Notes: generated from the sequence alone by a model not told the origin. DNA of 64,000 bases from Fermentimonas sp. (GCA_015478775.1 JADMKP010000007.1:62001-126000), one strand, 5' to 3'. Shown: positions 27,016 through 36,160, counted from the first letter of the stretch. Numbers and translations: made by a program.

Positions 27016-28731
27016 TTATTTCTTTTTCTTTGGCATGATGTGAACCGCTTCACCGAGTACATCAGCAAATGCTTCGAATATAGCTTCAGAGTATGTTGGG
27101 TGACCGTAAATAGTGTTTACAACCTCTTCAACGGTTATCTCCATCTCCATAATCAGAGAAGCTTGAGTGATAAGTTCAGCTGCTGTTGGCCCTATTATAT
27201 GTACACCTAAAACCTCTCCATAGCGGTGATCAGCAATTACTTTAACAAAGCCTTCTGCTTCACTAGAGGCGAGTGCTCTACCATTGGCTGCGAAGTTAAA
27301 ACGACCAATTCTTATATCATCGCCATATTTATCACGCGCCTGAGCTTCTGTGAGCCCCACCATGGCCACTTCGGGCAATGTGTAAACAACAGAAGGGGTT
27401 GATAGAAGTTTTACTTGACGATGGTTCCCTTTAACCGCGTTCTCGGCTGCCACTTCACCCATACGGAATGCAACGTGAGCAAGCATCTTTATCCCATTAA
27501 TATCCCCCGGTGCATAAATCCCTTTTACACTGGTTTCCATGTACTGGTCGACCTTAATTCTGCCTTTATCGGTTTCAAATTTCACCTCTCCAAAGGATTC
27601 CAGATCGGGAACTCGTCCAATTGCAAGAAGAGCTTTATCAGCTATAATAGAGTCTTTGCCTTCAATTTTAATCTCGAGCTTATCTTCTTTATCAACTACT
27701 TCAGAAACCTTAGCTGATGTAACAACTTCAATTCCTTTTTTCTTGATTAGCTTTGTAAGCTCTTCAGTAACATCATCATCAAACATGGATACAATATGAT
27801 CCTGCATCTCAACAATAATTACTTTAGAACCCAGTCCCGCAAAAGACAGACCCATTTCGGCGCCAATAACTCCACCACCTAAAACAACCATAGTTTCGGG
27901 CACTTCCTTAATATCTAGTAAATCGTCGCTGGTTAGAACTTTATCATTCTTAATGCCAGGGATATTTATCATAAATACCTTAGAACCTCCGGCAAGAATT
28001 ATTTTGTCGGCTTTAATTATCTGACTGCCATCAACTACAACATCTTTATTCTTATTGATCTTGCCAAATCCTTTATAGATATCAACTCCGTTTGCTTTTA
28101 GTAGAGCTTCTACTCCGCTGGTGAGTTTTTTTACAACACCATTCTTAAACTCTACAACTTTATTCATATCAATCCTAATCTGTGGGTTTTCTATAATAAT
28201 ACCCCTTGACGCTGCGTTTTTGATATGCTCAACTATCTCAACATTCTTCAGATAAGCTTTTGATGGAATACAACCAACATTTAAACATGTTCCTCCGAAC
28301 GTGCCTTTTTCGACGATCGCAACCTTAGCACCAAGCTGAGCAGCTCTGATAGCAGCGACATAGCCAGCAGGACCTCCTCCAATTACTGCGAGGTTATAGC
28401 TGTCTTCGAGACGGATCATTTGTTTATCTTCTTCACTCTCTTCGTCACCTGTATCCTTAAACTCTTCTGGCATTAGTGTATCAACCGATTCATTTTCATC
28501 GCCAATGTAACCTATCACAGTAGTTACTGGGACCGTTTCATCGTCATGGTGAACAATTTTTAGCAAGATACCAGTGGCCTCTGCCTCAATCTCCATACTA
28601 GTTTTGTCGGTCATAATTTCAAGAATGATCTCTCCCTCTTGTACAGGATCACCCTCTTTTTTTAACCATTTTACAATTTGCCCTTCGGTCATGTCTATAC
28701 CTGCTTTGGGCATAATTACTTCAAAAGCCAT
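27016..28731 (-). CDS. lpdA: Dihydrolipoamide dehydrogenase (E3) with N-terminal lipoyl domain
   Basis: 571 residues, about 100 longer than a plain E3. Residues 1-78 are a lipoyl domain (MAFEVIMPKAGIDMTEGQIV) with the lipoyl lysine at 43 in MTDKTS. An acidic linker of about 30 residues follows. The flavoprotein begins near 112 (NLAVIGGGPAGYVAA) and has the redox disulfide Cys149/Cys154 (GGTCLNVGC), NAD loop VVLGGGVIGAEMG and the C-terminal GHPTYSEAIFEAF with the catalytic His. It reoxidises dihydrolipoamide with NAD. As the E2 of this operon has no lipoyl domain, this domain must carry the acyl group for the whole complex. Confidence 0.95.
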   Translation of the reverse strand: MAFEVIMPKAGIDMTEGQIVKWLKKEGDPVQEGEIILEIMTDKTSMEIEAEATGILLKIVHHDDETVPVTTVIGYIGDENESVDTLMPEEFKDTGDEESEEDKQMIRLEDSYNLAVIGGGPAGYVAAIRAAQLGAKVAIVEKGTFGGTCLNVGCIPSKAYLKNVEIVEHIKNAASRGIIIENPQIRIDMNKVVEFKNGVVKKLTSGVEALLKANGVDIYKGFGKINKNKDVVVDGSQIIKADKIILAGGSKVFMINIPGIKNDKVLTSDDLLDIKEVPETMVVLGGGVIGAEMGLSFAGLGSKVIIVEMQDHIVSMFDDDVTEELTKLIKKKGIEVVTSAKVSEVVDKEDKLEIKIEGKDSIIADKALLAIGRVPDLESFGEVKFETDKGRIKVDQYMETSVKGIYAPGDINGIKMLAHVAFRMGEVAAENAVKGNHRQVKLLSTPSVVYTLPEVAMVGLTEAQARDKYGDDIRIGRFNFAANGRALASSEAEGFVKVIADHRYGEVLGVHIIGPTAAELITQASLIMEMEITVEEVVNTIYGHPTYSEAIFEAFADVLGEAVHIMPKKKK

Positions 28732-28789
28732 ATTTTATCTTTTATTTACTGTTGTCATTCTCACTATATATTCTAAAAAAATCAACCCG

Positions 28790-29893
28790 TTAAATAAACA
28801 GGGTCAAGGGATCCTCCATTGCAGCTTTAAGATCTGTCATAAACTTTGCTGCTGTTAGCCCATCAATGATTCTATGATCAGATGTAAGGCTAATTTTCAT
28901 AATCGGACGAATAACAATTTCACCATCTTTTGGCACTGCTCTTTGCTGAGTAGATGCTACACTTAAAATCGCAGCGTTTGGCTGATTAATGATTGCTGTA
29001 AACTCATCTACACCATACATACCAAGGTTGCTAATGGTAAATGTACTGCCAGCTTGTTCATCCGGTAACAGCTTTTTTGAAAGAGTGCGATCGGTTAGGT
29101 CCTTCATTGCGACTACAAATTCGGTAAGAGTCATTTTATCTGCCCCTTTTACAACAGGTACCATAAGTCCTTCATCTAAACCCACGGCCATTCCTAGATT
29201 TACATAGTTATGTAATGTAATCTCTGTAGCCTCTTTATTCATACTCGAATTGATATATTTATGTTTTGGCAATGTTTTAATAACAGCCATTGAAATCAGG
29301 TCGGTTACTGTAACCCTCTTACCTGTTTTCTCCATAATTGGGTCAATAAGTCGTTTGCGAAGAGCTAACAACTCCGTCATATCAATTTCCCAAGTCTGTA
29401 TAAAAGTTGGTGCGCCAAAGTAACTCTCTGACATACGTTTTGATATAATCTTACGCATCTGAGTCATTTGAATAGTTTCAGATTCACCTTCCTTAGCAGT
29501 GTCCTGAACTGTCTCTCTCTTTGTAGTTTCGGCCTGTTTAACAGGAGTAGTTTTAGTTGCAACATGGCCAGATGAAACCATCTGATATCCGAAATCATCT
29601 AGCATGAAGCGCGATTTAATTTCTGGATCATCAATAAGCTGAAGAACATCGTCTTTCATAATCTTATTGCGGAATCCTGTTCCGGTTACCCCCTTAAGAT
29701 CAATATTATGTATATCGGCAATTCGCTGTGCAAGAGGAGATACGTGTGTTTTATCTTCATAATTGAAGCCAGCAACGTCATCCCTGTGAATCCTGCCTTT
29801 ATAACCTGTACCGATTACACTAAGCAAATCCACACCCAATCGCTTAGCCAAAGCTCTTGCAGCAGGTGTAGCCCTCATCTTTTTATTTTCCAT
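28790..29893 (-). CDS. 2-oxoacid dehydrogenase E2 acyltransferase lacking a lipoyl domain
   Basis: 367 residues. It starts directly with a peripheral subunit-binding domain (about 6-43, ATPAARALAKRLGVDLLSV) and has a second one at about 50-88 (VSPLAQRIADIHNIDLKGV). A linker and the trimeric acyltransferase core follow (about 140-367), with the catalytic DHRIIDG at about 339-345. No lipoyl domain is encoded: only 11 bases separate this start from the stop of the E1 beta gene. The lipoyl domain is instead on E3. Acyl specificity (acetyl, branched-chain or acetoin-derived) is not decided by the sequence. Confidence 0.92.
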   Translation of the reverse strand: MENKKMRATPAARALAKRLGVDLLSVIGTGYKGRIHRDDVAGFNYEDKTHVSPLAQRIADIHNIDLKGVTGTGFRNKIMKDDVLQLIDDPEIKSRFMLDDFGYQMVSSGHVATKTTPVKQAETTKRETVQDTAKEGESETIQMTQMRKIISKRMSESYFGAPTFIQTWEIDMTELLALRKRLIDPIMEKTGKRVTVTDLISMAVIKTLPKHKYINSSMNKEATEITLHNYVNLGMAVGLDEGLMVPVVKGADKMTLTEFVVAMKDLTDRTLSKKLLPDEQAGSTFTISNLGMYGVDEFTAIINQPNAAILSVASTQQRAVPKDGEIVIRPIMKISLTSDHRIIDGLTAAKFMTDLKAAMEDPLTLFI

Positions 29894-29904
29894 CCACTCA
29901 GTTT

Positions 29905-30906
29905 TTATCGGTTATTGACTAATCTGAGGATATATTTCCTTATTCGTTCTACACTTGGGATCATTGCTTTCTCAAGAGTCTGGTTATATGGAATTGGCAC
30001 ATCTTCACCGGCTAGACGAAGTATACGACTATCTAAATAATCGAATGCTTCACTCTCCGCAATCATAGCAGCTACCTCACCAATGAAACCACTAGTTTTG
30101 TGTGCATCGTTAACAAGTAGAACTTTACCAGTTTTTTTAACTGATTGTATAACAGCATCTTTATCCAAAGGAGCAAGGGTTCTCAGGTCTACTACTTCAA
30201 CTTCAACTCCTTCTGCATCATAAACTTCTTGAGCTGCTTGCATTACTCTTTCAAGCATGCGTCCGTATGTTACTACAGTTATATCTTTCCCTTCTCTTTT
30301 AATATCTGCTTTGCCAATAGGAAGTACAAATTCAGGATCGGTTGGCACTTCACCTTTCATATTGTACTGGGCTTTATATTCAAGGAAAATTACTGGGTTG
30401 TTATCTCTTATAGCTGCTTTTAGTAAACCCTTTACATCTGCTGGTGTACCAGGAGCTATTACTTTTAGTCCGGGTATATGCGTAAACCATGCTTCCAGCG
30501 ACTGCGAGTGTTGTGCTGCTGATCCAACTCCCCCACCGGCAGCTGCACGAAACACAACAGGGATCTGTCCTTTTCCTCCAAACATATACCTTGTTTTGGC
30601 AGCCTGATTAACAATATTATCCATCATATATACAATGAAATCCATAAATGTAACATCCACAATAGGACGTAAACCGGTCATTGCAGCGCCAATTGCAGCA
30701 CCTGATATTGCATTCTCTGAAATTGGAGTATCTCGAACTCTCTCTTTACCAAATTCTTCCAGCATACCAACCGATGTGCCGAAATCACCACCAAAAATAC
30801 CTACGTCTTCACCCATCAGAAATACGTTCTCATCGAGTCGCATCTCTTCAGACATTGCCATGATTATTGCATCACGGACAGACATTAATTTTGTTTCTTT
30901 TTCCAT
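29905..30906 (-). CDS. 2-oxoacid (pyruvate/acetoin/branched-chain type) dehydrogenase E1 beta
   Basis: 333 residues, full length. Typical segments are REALIIMAMSEEMR-like SVRDAIIMAMSEEMRLDENV, MGEDVGIFGG, GAAIGAAMTGLRPIVD and GGVGSAAQHSQSLEAWFTHI, then the C-terminal transketolase domain with LLVNDAHKTSGFIGEVAAMI. It completes the alpha2-beta2 thiamine-diphosphate E1 with the gene upstream and sits in one operon with E2, E3 and lplA. E1 beta sequences of pyruvate, acetoin and branched-chain enzymes are too alike to choose by eye. Confidence 0.92.
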   Translation of the reverse strand: MEKETKLMSVRDAIIMAMSEEMRLDENVFLMGEDVGIFGGDFGTSVGMLEEFGKERVRDTPISENAISGAAIGAAMTGLRPIVDVTFMDFIVYMMDNIVNQAAKTRYMFGGKGQIPVVFRAAAGGGVGSAAQHSQSLEAWFTHIPGLKVIAPGTPADVKGLLKAAIRDNNPVIFLEYKAQYNMKGEVPTDPEFVLPIGKADIKREGKDITVVTYGRMLERVMQAAQEVYDAEGVEVEVVDLRTLAPLDKDAVIQSVKKTGKVLLVNDAHKTSGFIGEVAAMIAESEAFDYLDSRILRLAGEDVPIPYNQTLEKAMIPSVERIRKYILRLVNNR

Positions 30907-30986
30907 CTATATTTTAACTGAGCTGTTTTTATTTCTTCGAGACCTTTTAGGTCAATCTCTTTATTATATTCAATTGATAATTATAA

Positions 30987-31982
30987 TCATGGTGCAAAAA
31001 TATCCTCAAAAGCTGATTCTAAAGTTGGCTCGGGACTACTTAATGCAAACTTAACCGACTCTTCAACTGCATCTTCAGATAATTTCTCAATAGCTTCAAT
31101 ATCTTGTTTAGTTGCAAGTTTGTTATCTAAAAGATATTTTTCGAAGCGAGGAATCGGATCTTTTATTTTCCACTCATCTACCTCTTCTTTTGTACGATAT
31201 TTTCCAGGATCGGAAGTAGAGTGACCTAAATAACGATAAGTTATTGATTCAACCAATACAGGACCGTTGCCTTCACGTACATAATCTATAATCTCTTCAA
31301 ATTTATTATAAACAGCCATCAAGTCGTTTCCATCCTCTATGAAATGTCCGGGTATTCCGTATGAAGCTGCGCGTTTGTAATTATAATCGATATTAATTAC
31401 ACTACTAATTGGTGTACTGATACCATACATATTATTAATAGAATAAAAAATAACAGGTAATTTCCAGATTGAAGCCATATTTAGTGTTTCATGAAATGTA
31501 CCTTCATTACAAGCACCGTCACCAAAAAAACAGACAACAATTTTTCCTGTTTTTTTAATCATTTGGGTAAGTGCTGCACCTATTGCCATACCCATACCAC
31601 CACCTACTATTCCGTTTGCACCTAAATTACCACCATCTAAATCAGCAATGTGCATTGACCCACCCTTACCCTTACAGGTACCGGTAGCTTTACCCATTAT
31701 CTCGGCCATCATTTCATTTAGGTTTATACCTAATGCAATACTTTGACCATGACCACGATGGTTAGATGTGATAAGATCAGAACCTATATTTAAAGCAGCT
31801 ACCGCTCCAACATTCGCTGCTTCCTCTCCGACCGAGAAATGTGTCATACCCGGTACTACACCTCTTTTTACAAGACGGTTAACCTTATTATCAAAATTGC
31901 GTATATCCAACATCATACGATGCATTTCCAACAATTTGTCCTTAGACAATTTCGTCTCCTTCTTAGCATTTTCCTTTGCCAT
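30987..31982 (-). CDS. 2-oxoacid dehydrogenase E1 alpha (thiamine diphosphate-dependent)
   Basis: 331 residues. The thiamine diphosphate motif runs from GDGACNEGTFHE to SINNMYGIST (GDG...NN) at about 165-200, and the phosphorylation-loop region has YRYLGHSTSDPGKYRTKEEV. The length and the GGSMHIADLDGGNLGANGIV segment fit acetoin/pyruvate-type alpha subunits. First gene of the minus-strand operon; a CAAAGTTA at 32102-32109 is a candidate -7 box on this strand. It decarboxylates the 2-oxoacid and reductively acylates the lipoyl group. Confidence 0.93.
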   Translation of the reverse strand: MAKENAKKETKLSKDKLLEMHRMMLDIRNFDNKVNRLVKRGVVPGMTHFSVGEEAANVGAVAALNIGSDLITSNHRGHGQSIALGINLNEMMAEIMGKATGTCKGKGGSMHIADLDGGNLGANGIVGGGMGMAIGAALTQMIKKTGKIVVCFFGDGACNEGTFHETLNMASIWKLPVIFYSINNMYGISTPISSVINIDYNYKRAASYGIPGHFIEDGNDLMAVYNKFEEIIDYVREGNGPVLVESITYRYLGHSTSDPGKYRTKEEVDEWKIKDPIPRFEKYLLDNKLATKQDIEAIEKLSEDAVEESVKFALSSPEPTLESAFEDIFAP

Positions 31983-32293
31983 ATTAGCTCCTTTAATGTA
32001 TTCTTATTGTATGTTTTAATTAACTATAATGAGTCTTTATAAGAACAGTTTCTAGTTCCTATTGTTTGATATTGACCTCTTTTTATGTTTTATTTACCTT
32101 TCAAAGTTAATCTAATCTCTAATATAGTCCTAAAATTATTTTGGACATTTTAGTCTGAGATTAAAATATTAATATATCTTTGCTATTACATTTGTGTTAT
32201 TTTTAAAAGGGTTTAATCATAACAGTTAAACTCCAAAAAGGTTCTCACTTATAATTAATAACAATATATCATAAATGATAGGAGGAGTAATAT
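31983..32293. promoter_or_regulatory. Divergent control region between the dehydrogenase operon and the Rrf2 gene
   Basis: 311 bases. Minus-strand -7 candidate CAAAGTTA at 32102-32109 (reads TAACTTTG). Plus-strand -7 candidate TATCTTTG at 32175-32182 for the Rrf2 gene. Between them CTAAAAT (32130-32136) and ATTTTAG (32147-32153) form a 7-bp inverted repeat with a 10-base spacer that could be an operator, for example for Rrf2 itself. No small gene is apparent. Confidence 0.5.
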
Positions 32294-32728
32294 ATGTTTT
32301 CAAAAACTTGTGAGTATGGAATTAAAGCGGTTTTGTATATAGCTTCACAATCATTAGAAAATAAAAGAGTAAAAATTGGCGATATAGTACAAAACATAGA
32401 TTCCCCGGAAGCATTCACAAGTAAAATACTTGGAGTGTTGTCAAAAAACGATATAATTAGTTCACAAACAGGCCCTAATGGAGGATATGAAATTAAAAAA
32501 GAAAATATTCATACACTAACTATAGCCGAAATAGTAAAAGCAATTGAGGGTAATGATTTCTTTGAAGGTTGTGTTTTAGGATTAAATCACTGTAATCCGA
32601 ATGAGCCCTGCCCAATGCATAAAACTGTAAACCCTATAAGAAGTAAGATGAAGAATGTTTTGGAAGACACTACAATTTTTGAACTTGCAAAAGGTATCGA
32701 GAGTAAAGAATCAATTCTGATTCGTTAG
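32294..32728 (+). CDS. Rrf2 family transcription regulator, NsrR/IscR type
   Basis: 144 residues with the Rrf2 winged helix (MFSKTCEYGIKAVLYIASQS; GPNGGYEI wing). The iron-sulfur cysteines are at 93, 100 and 106 (GCVLGLNHCNPNEPC), close to the spacing of NsrR and IscR. An unusually strong Shine-Dalgarno, GGAGG at 32281-32285, precedes the ATG by 8 bases; most genes here have none. It is directly upstream of NO reductase and RIC genes, so nitric oxide sensing through a labile cluster is the natural hypothesis. IscR-like control of iron-sulfur assembly is the alternative, but no isc/suf genes are near. Confidence 0.88.
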   Translation: MFSKTCEYGIKAVLYIASQSLENKRVKIGDIVQNIDSPEAFTSKILGVLSKNDIISSQTGPNGGYEIKKENIHTLTIAEIVKAIEGNDFFEGCVLGLNHCNPNEPCPMHKTVNPIRSKMKNVLEDTTIFELAKGIESKESILIR

Positions 32729-32731
32729 TTA

Positions 32732-32857
32732 AATGTCTATTACGCCAATTAAAGCCCTGATACACTATTTAAGGACTGAAGTATATATTTTTAATAGGCA
32801 ATGGATAGGAATCTTAATAGACATTAGAGAATAATTTTAATAGTCCGACCAAAAGAA
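32732..32857 (+). repeat. Three 23-bp-spaced direct repeats plus one inverted copy before the NO reductase
   Basis: TTTTAATAGGC (32789-32799), TCTTAATAGAC (32812-32822) and TTTTAATAGTC (32835-32845) start exactly 23 bases apart, consensus TYTTAATAGNC. A reversed copy, AATGTCTATTA at 32732-32742, matches TAATAGACATT of the second repeat over 11 bases. Spacing near two helical turns places all copies on one DNA face, as for an operator array. Confidence 0.6.
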
Positions 32858-33001
32858 CAATATTAAACAGAAGAGAAGTATTATAATATTCTGATTTATG
32901 ATGTTTTTGTCTTAGATAAGATATTTATTCTATATTTCACATATGAAATCAATTAATTATCACAGGTAACTTTATAACTAACTTTTAATAAATGATCAAG
33001 T

Positions 33002-35281
33002 ATGTCACAAAAAAAACTTTGGATTGCTCTGGGAGCAGTGATTATGATATCATTTGCTGTACTACTTTATTATGGTAGTGAAATCTACCAAAAGGCGCCT
33101 CCTGTACCTGAACAAGTAGTAGACCAATCGGGAAATATTCTTTTCACGGGACAGGATATTAAAGATGGACAGAATGTATGGCAGAGTATTGGAGGTCAAG
33201 AAATAGGCAGTATTTGGGGACATGGCGCTTATGTGGCTCCAGACTGGACTGCCGACTATTTACACATGGAGGCTCAGTTTCTATTAAATAAATGGTCAAA
33301 GGAAGATCATGGTGTTCTTTTCGATGATTTAACCAAAGACGAAAAAGCAACATTGGAAAGCAGGCTTCAAACATTTCTCAGAGTTAATACTTACGATGAA
33401 GGTTCCAAAGAACTTGTTATTGACCAAGAAAGGTATGAAGCATTTCTGCATATTCATGATTTTTATAGTAAACTATTTATGAATGATCCAGAGCTCAAAA
33501 AATTGAGATCTGATTATGCAATAGCAGAAAATACAATCAGAGACGAAGGTCGTATGGAAAAAATGTCACAGTTCTTTTTCTGGGCATCTTGGGCATGTGT
33601 TACTGAACGTCCCGGTTCTGATATAACCTATACTCACAACTGGCCACCAGACGAGCAGATTGGCAATACCGCTACTAGCGATCTTATTTTATGGACAGGC
33701 TTCAGTATCGTTATGCTTCTCTTAGGTATTGGTATTATGATTTTTGTACAGGCACGTACAAAAGAGGAAGAGATTCTGAAACCGATAGAAGACCCATTAA
33801 TGAATCAGGTGATTACTCCTTCAATGTGGGGTGTAAAAAAATACTTCTGGATAGTAAATATTATGATTCTTGCTCAAATTCTTTTGGGTGTAATTACTGC
33901 CCATTATGCGGTAGAGGGTGATGGTTTTTATGGAATTGATATCTCCAGATTTATCCCTTACTCCATAACTAGAACGTGGCATCTTCAGCTTGCAATATTT
34001 TGGATTGCAACCTCATGGCTGGCAACTGGTCTGTATATTGCTCCATCACTCAGTGGTAGGGACCCAAAATATCAGAAGGCTGGGGTAAATGTACTTTTTG
34101 TAGCACTTCTTATTGTTGTTGCAGGATCATTAATCGGACAGTGGTTTGGGGTTATGCAAAGACTAAGTCTCACAGACAACTTTTGGTTCGGACATCAAGG
34201 ATATGAATACGTAGACTTAGGTAGATTCTGGCAATTATTACTTGTAATAGGTCTATTTTTGTGGCTAGCTCTTATGGTTCGTCCAATAGTTCCTATAATC
34301 CGAAAAGGCACTTCCGAAAAAGGGTTGCTTATAATGTTTCTCATATCCTGTGCTGCAATTGCACTGTTTTATGCGGCGGGACTTATGTGGGGTCAGACAA
34401 CCAATTTAGCAATTGCAGAGTATTGGCGCTGGTGGGTTGTGCACCTTTGGGTGGAAGGTTTCTTCGAAGTCTTTGCCACAGTAGTTGCTGCTTTCCTCTT
34501 TGTTAGATTAGGATTGTTAGGAATAAAGTCTGCAACAAATAATGTTTTATTTGCAACAATTATATTTTTATCTGGCGGTATACTCGGAACATTCCATCAC
34601 TTATACTTCACAGGTACACCCACTGGAGTAATGGCAGTGGGTGCTACATTTAGTGCACTTGAAGTTGTTCCACTTGTTATTATAGGCTTTGAAGCATTTC
34701 ATAACTACCGTTTGAGTACATCAACCTTATGGATAAAAGATTATAAATGGCCAATTTACTTCTTGTTATCTGTCGCATTCTGGAACTTCTTAGGTGCAGG
34801 AATCTTTGGGTTCATAATAAATCCACCAATCGCATTATACTATATGCAAGGATTAAATACAACACCTGTACATGCTCATGCTGCATTATTTGGTGTTTAC
34901 GGAATGCTTGGTATCGGACTGATATTATTTGTGCTTCGTAGTATGTATAGAAAACAAAAATGGAACAACAAGCTTATATCTTTTACATTCTGGTCACTTA
35001 ATATAGGACTGATGTTAATGTTATTACTCAGCCTATTGCCTGTGGGACTAATGCAGACCGTAGCCAGTGTTAAAGAAGGTATGTGGTATGCACGTTCGGC
35101 AGAGTTTATGCAACAACCATTATTAAGTATATTTAAGTGGCTCCGTACGGTAGGAGACACAATATTTGCAATCGGCAGCCTTACACTTTTCTGGTTTGTA
35201 TTTCAATTGACAATGAAAAAGAAAAGAGAGCCAAATGAGAAAGATAAAGAGACATATAAAGATTTAGAAGAAAAAAAATGA
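33002..35281 (+). CDS. norZ: Quinol-dependent nitric oxide reductase (qNOR, NorZ/NorB)
   Basis: 759 residues, the length of single-subunit quinol NO reductases. An N-terminal membrane helix is followed by a cytochrome-c-like but haem-free extracytoplasmic domain (about 35-215), then about a dozen helices of the haem-copper oxidase fold. Ligand segments are visible: TRTWHLQLAIFW, WVVHLWVEGFFEVFATVV with the conserved glutamates, GTFHHLYFTGTP for the non-haem iron histidines, and HAHAALFGVYGMLGIG for the haems. It reduces NO to nitrous oxide at the inner membrane. The 3' end overlaps the frame of the RIC gene as ATGA, and a repeat array lies upstream. Confidence 0.95.
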   Translation: MSQKKLWIALGAVIMISFAVLLYYGSEIYQKAPPVPEQVVDQSGNILFTGQDIKDGQNVWQSIGGQEIGSIWGHGAYVAPDWTADYLHMEAQFLLNKWSKEDHGVLFDDLTKDEKATLESRLQTFLRVNTYDEGSKELVIDQERYEAFLHIHDFYSKLFMNDPELKKLRSDYAIAENTIRDEGRMEKMSQFFFWASWACVTERPGSDITYTHNWPPDEQIGNTATSDLILWTGFSIVMLLLGIGIMIFVQARTKEEEILKPIEDPLMNQVITPSMWGVKKYFWIVNIMILAQILLGVITAHYAVEGDGFYGIDISRFIPYSITRTWHLQLAIFWIATSWLATGLYIAPSLSGRDPKYQKAGVNVLFVALLIVVAGSLIGQWFGVMQRLSLTDNFWFGHQGYEYVDLGRFWQLLLVIGLFLWLALMVRPIVPIIRKGTSEKGLLIMFLISCAAIALFYAAGLMWGQTTNLAIAEYWRWWVVHLWVEGFFEVFATVVAAFLFVRLGLLGIKSATNNVLFATIIFLSGGILGTFHHLYFTGTPTGVMAVGATFSALEVVPLVIIGFEAFHNYRLSTSTLWIKDYKWPIYFLLSVAFWNFLGAGIFGFIINPPIALYYMQGLNTTPVHAHAALFGVYGMLGIGLILFVLRSMYRKQKWNNKLISFTFWSLNIGLMLMLLLSLLPVGLMQTVASVKEGMWYARSAEFMQQPLLSIFKWLRTVGDTIFAIGSLTLFWFVFQLTMKKKREPNEKDKETYKDLEEKK

Positions 35282-35331
35282 TCTCTCATGTTGAGAATCA
35301 TTTATTAGTAACTATTAAAAATAAATGCAAA

Positions 35332-36057
35332 ATGGAAATTAACAACCAAAGTATAATCGGAGATATTGTTGCAGAAAATTACAAAACTGCCTCAGTATTT
35401 AAAAAGCATAAAATTGATTTCTGCTGTAATGGTAATCGTACAATTGCAGATGCCAGCAGAAAAAGACAACTTAATGAAGAAGAACTTATTAATGAGCTTC
35501 AAGGAGCAGTTGCACAAAACGCTCAGGGAGACATAGATTTCAAAACATTTCCACTTGATCTTTTGGCTGACTATATAGAAAAAACTCATCATCGTTATGT
35601 TGATTCAAAAATAGCAGAGATTACACCATTTGTTCAAAGAATTGCAAGTGTACATGGGGATAATCATCCTGAACTACTTGAAGTAGAACGGCTATTTCAA
35701 GAATCTGCTGGCGATCTATCTGCTCATCTAAGGAAAGAGGAGTTAATGCTTTTCCCATATATTCGACAGCTGGTAAAGGCTCAAATGTCGGGTGGCAATA
35801 GACCTGTAACTAAAATGGGTGATGCCAAAGATTACATTGCACTAATGGAAGACGACCATTCAGTGGAGGGAGATAGATTCAGAACTATAAGTGATTTGAC
35901 TGACAATTACAATCCTCCTGCTGATGCATGCAATACATATCGTGTAACATTAAGCTTACTACAGGAATTTGAAGAGGATTTGCATCGTCATATACATCTT
36001 GAGAATAATATTCTTTTTCCTAAAGCAATTGAACTAACTGAGTCAATAGCAGAGTAA
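35332..36057 (+). CDS. ric: RIC/ScdA/YtfE family iron-sulfur cluster repair di-iron protein
   Basis: 241 residues from the ATG at 35332 (MEINNQSIIGDIVAE). The N-terminal DUF542 domain has the CC pair at 31-32 (KIDFCCNGNRTI). The hemerythrin-type domain carries the di-iron histidines and glutamates (KTHHRYVD, HGDNHPEL, HLRKEELMLFPYI, EDDHSVEGDRF, HRHIHLENNILFP). It repairs clusters damaged by nitric oxide or oxidants. The frame is also open from 35278, whose ATG overlaps the norZ stop; coupling from there would add 18 residues that look unlike the family. Same operon as norZ. Confidence 0.94.
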   Translation: MEINNQSIIGDIVAENYKTASVFKKHKIDFCCNGNRTIADASRKRQLNEEELINELQGAVAQNAQGDIDFKTFPLDLLADYIEKTHHRYVDSKIAEITPFVQRIASVHGDNHPELLEVERLFQESAGDLSAHLRKEELMLFPYIRQLVKAQMSGGNRPVTKMGDAKDYIALMEDDHSVEGDRFRTISDLTDNYNPPADACNTYRVTLSLLQEFEEDLHRHIHLENNILFPKAIELTESIAE

Positions 36058-36084
36058 TAAAATTAATTTAACTAACTATTATTT

Positions 36085-36111
36085 AAGAGAGGCTTTATAA
36101 AGGCCTCTCTT
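36085..36111 (+). terminator. Terminator of the NO-defence operon
   Basis: AAGAGAGGC (36085-36093) pairs with GCCTCTCTT (36103-36111); the remaining 9-base loop can pair further with one bulge. Only a weak T run follows. Confidence 0.6.
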
Positions 36112-36160
36112 ATTCATTTATTAAATAAGGTGATTATCTTTGTGATATAAAGAATAATAT

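Noticed and set aside
32732-32857. CRISPR array or replication iterons
   Set aside because: Units are only about 11 conserved bases in a 23-base period with no real spacers, and no cas, rep or AT-rich unwinding region is present; an operator array fits better.
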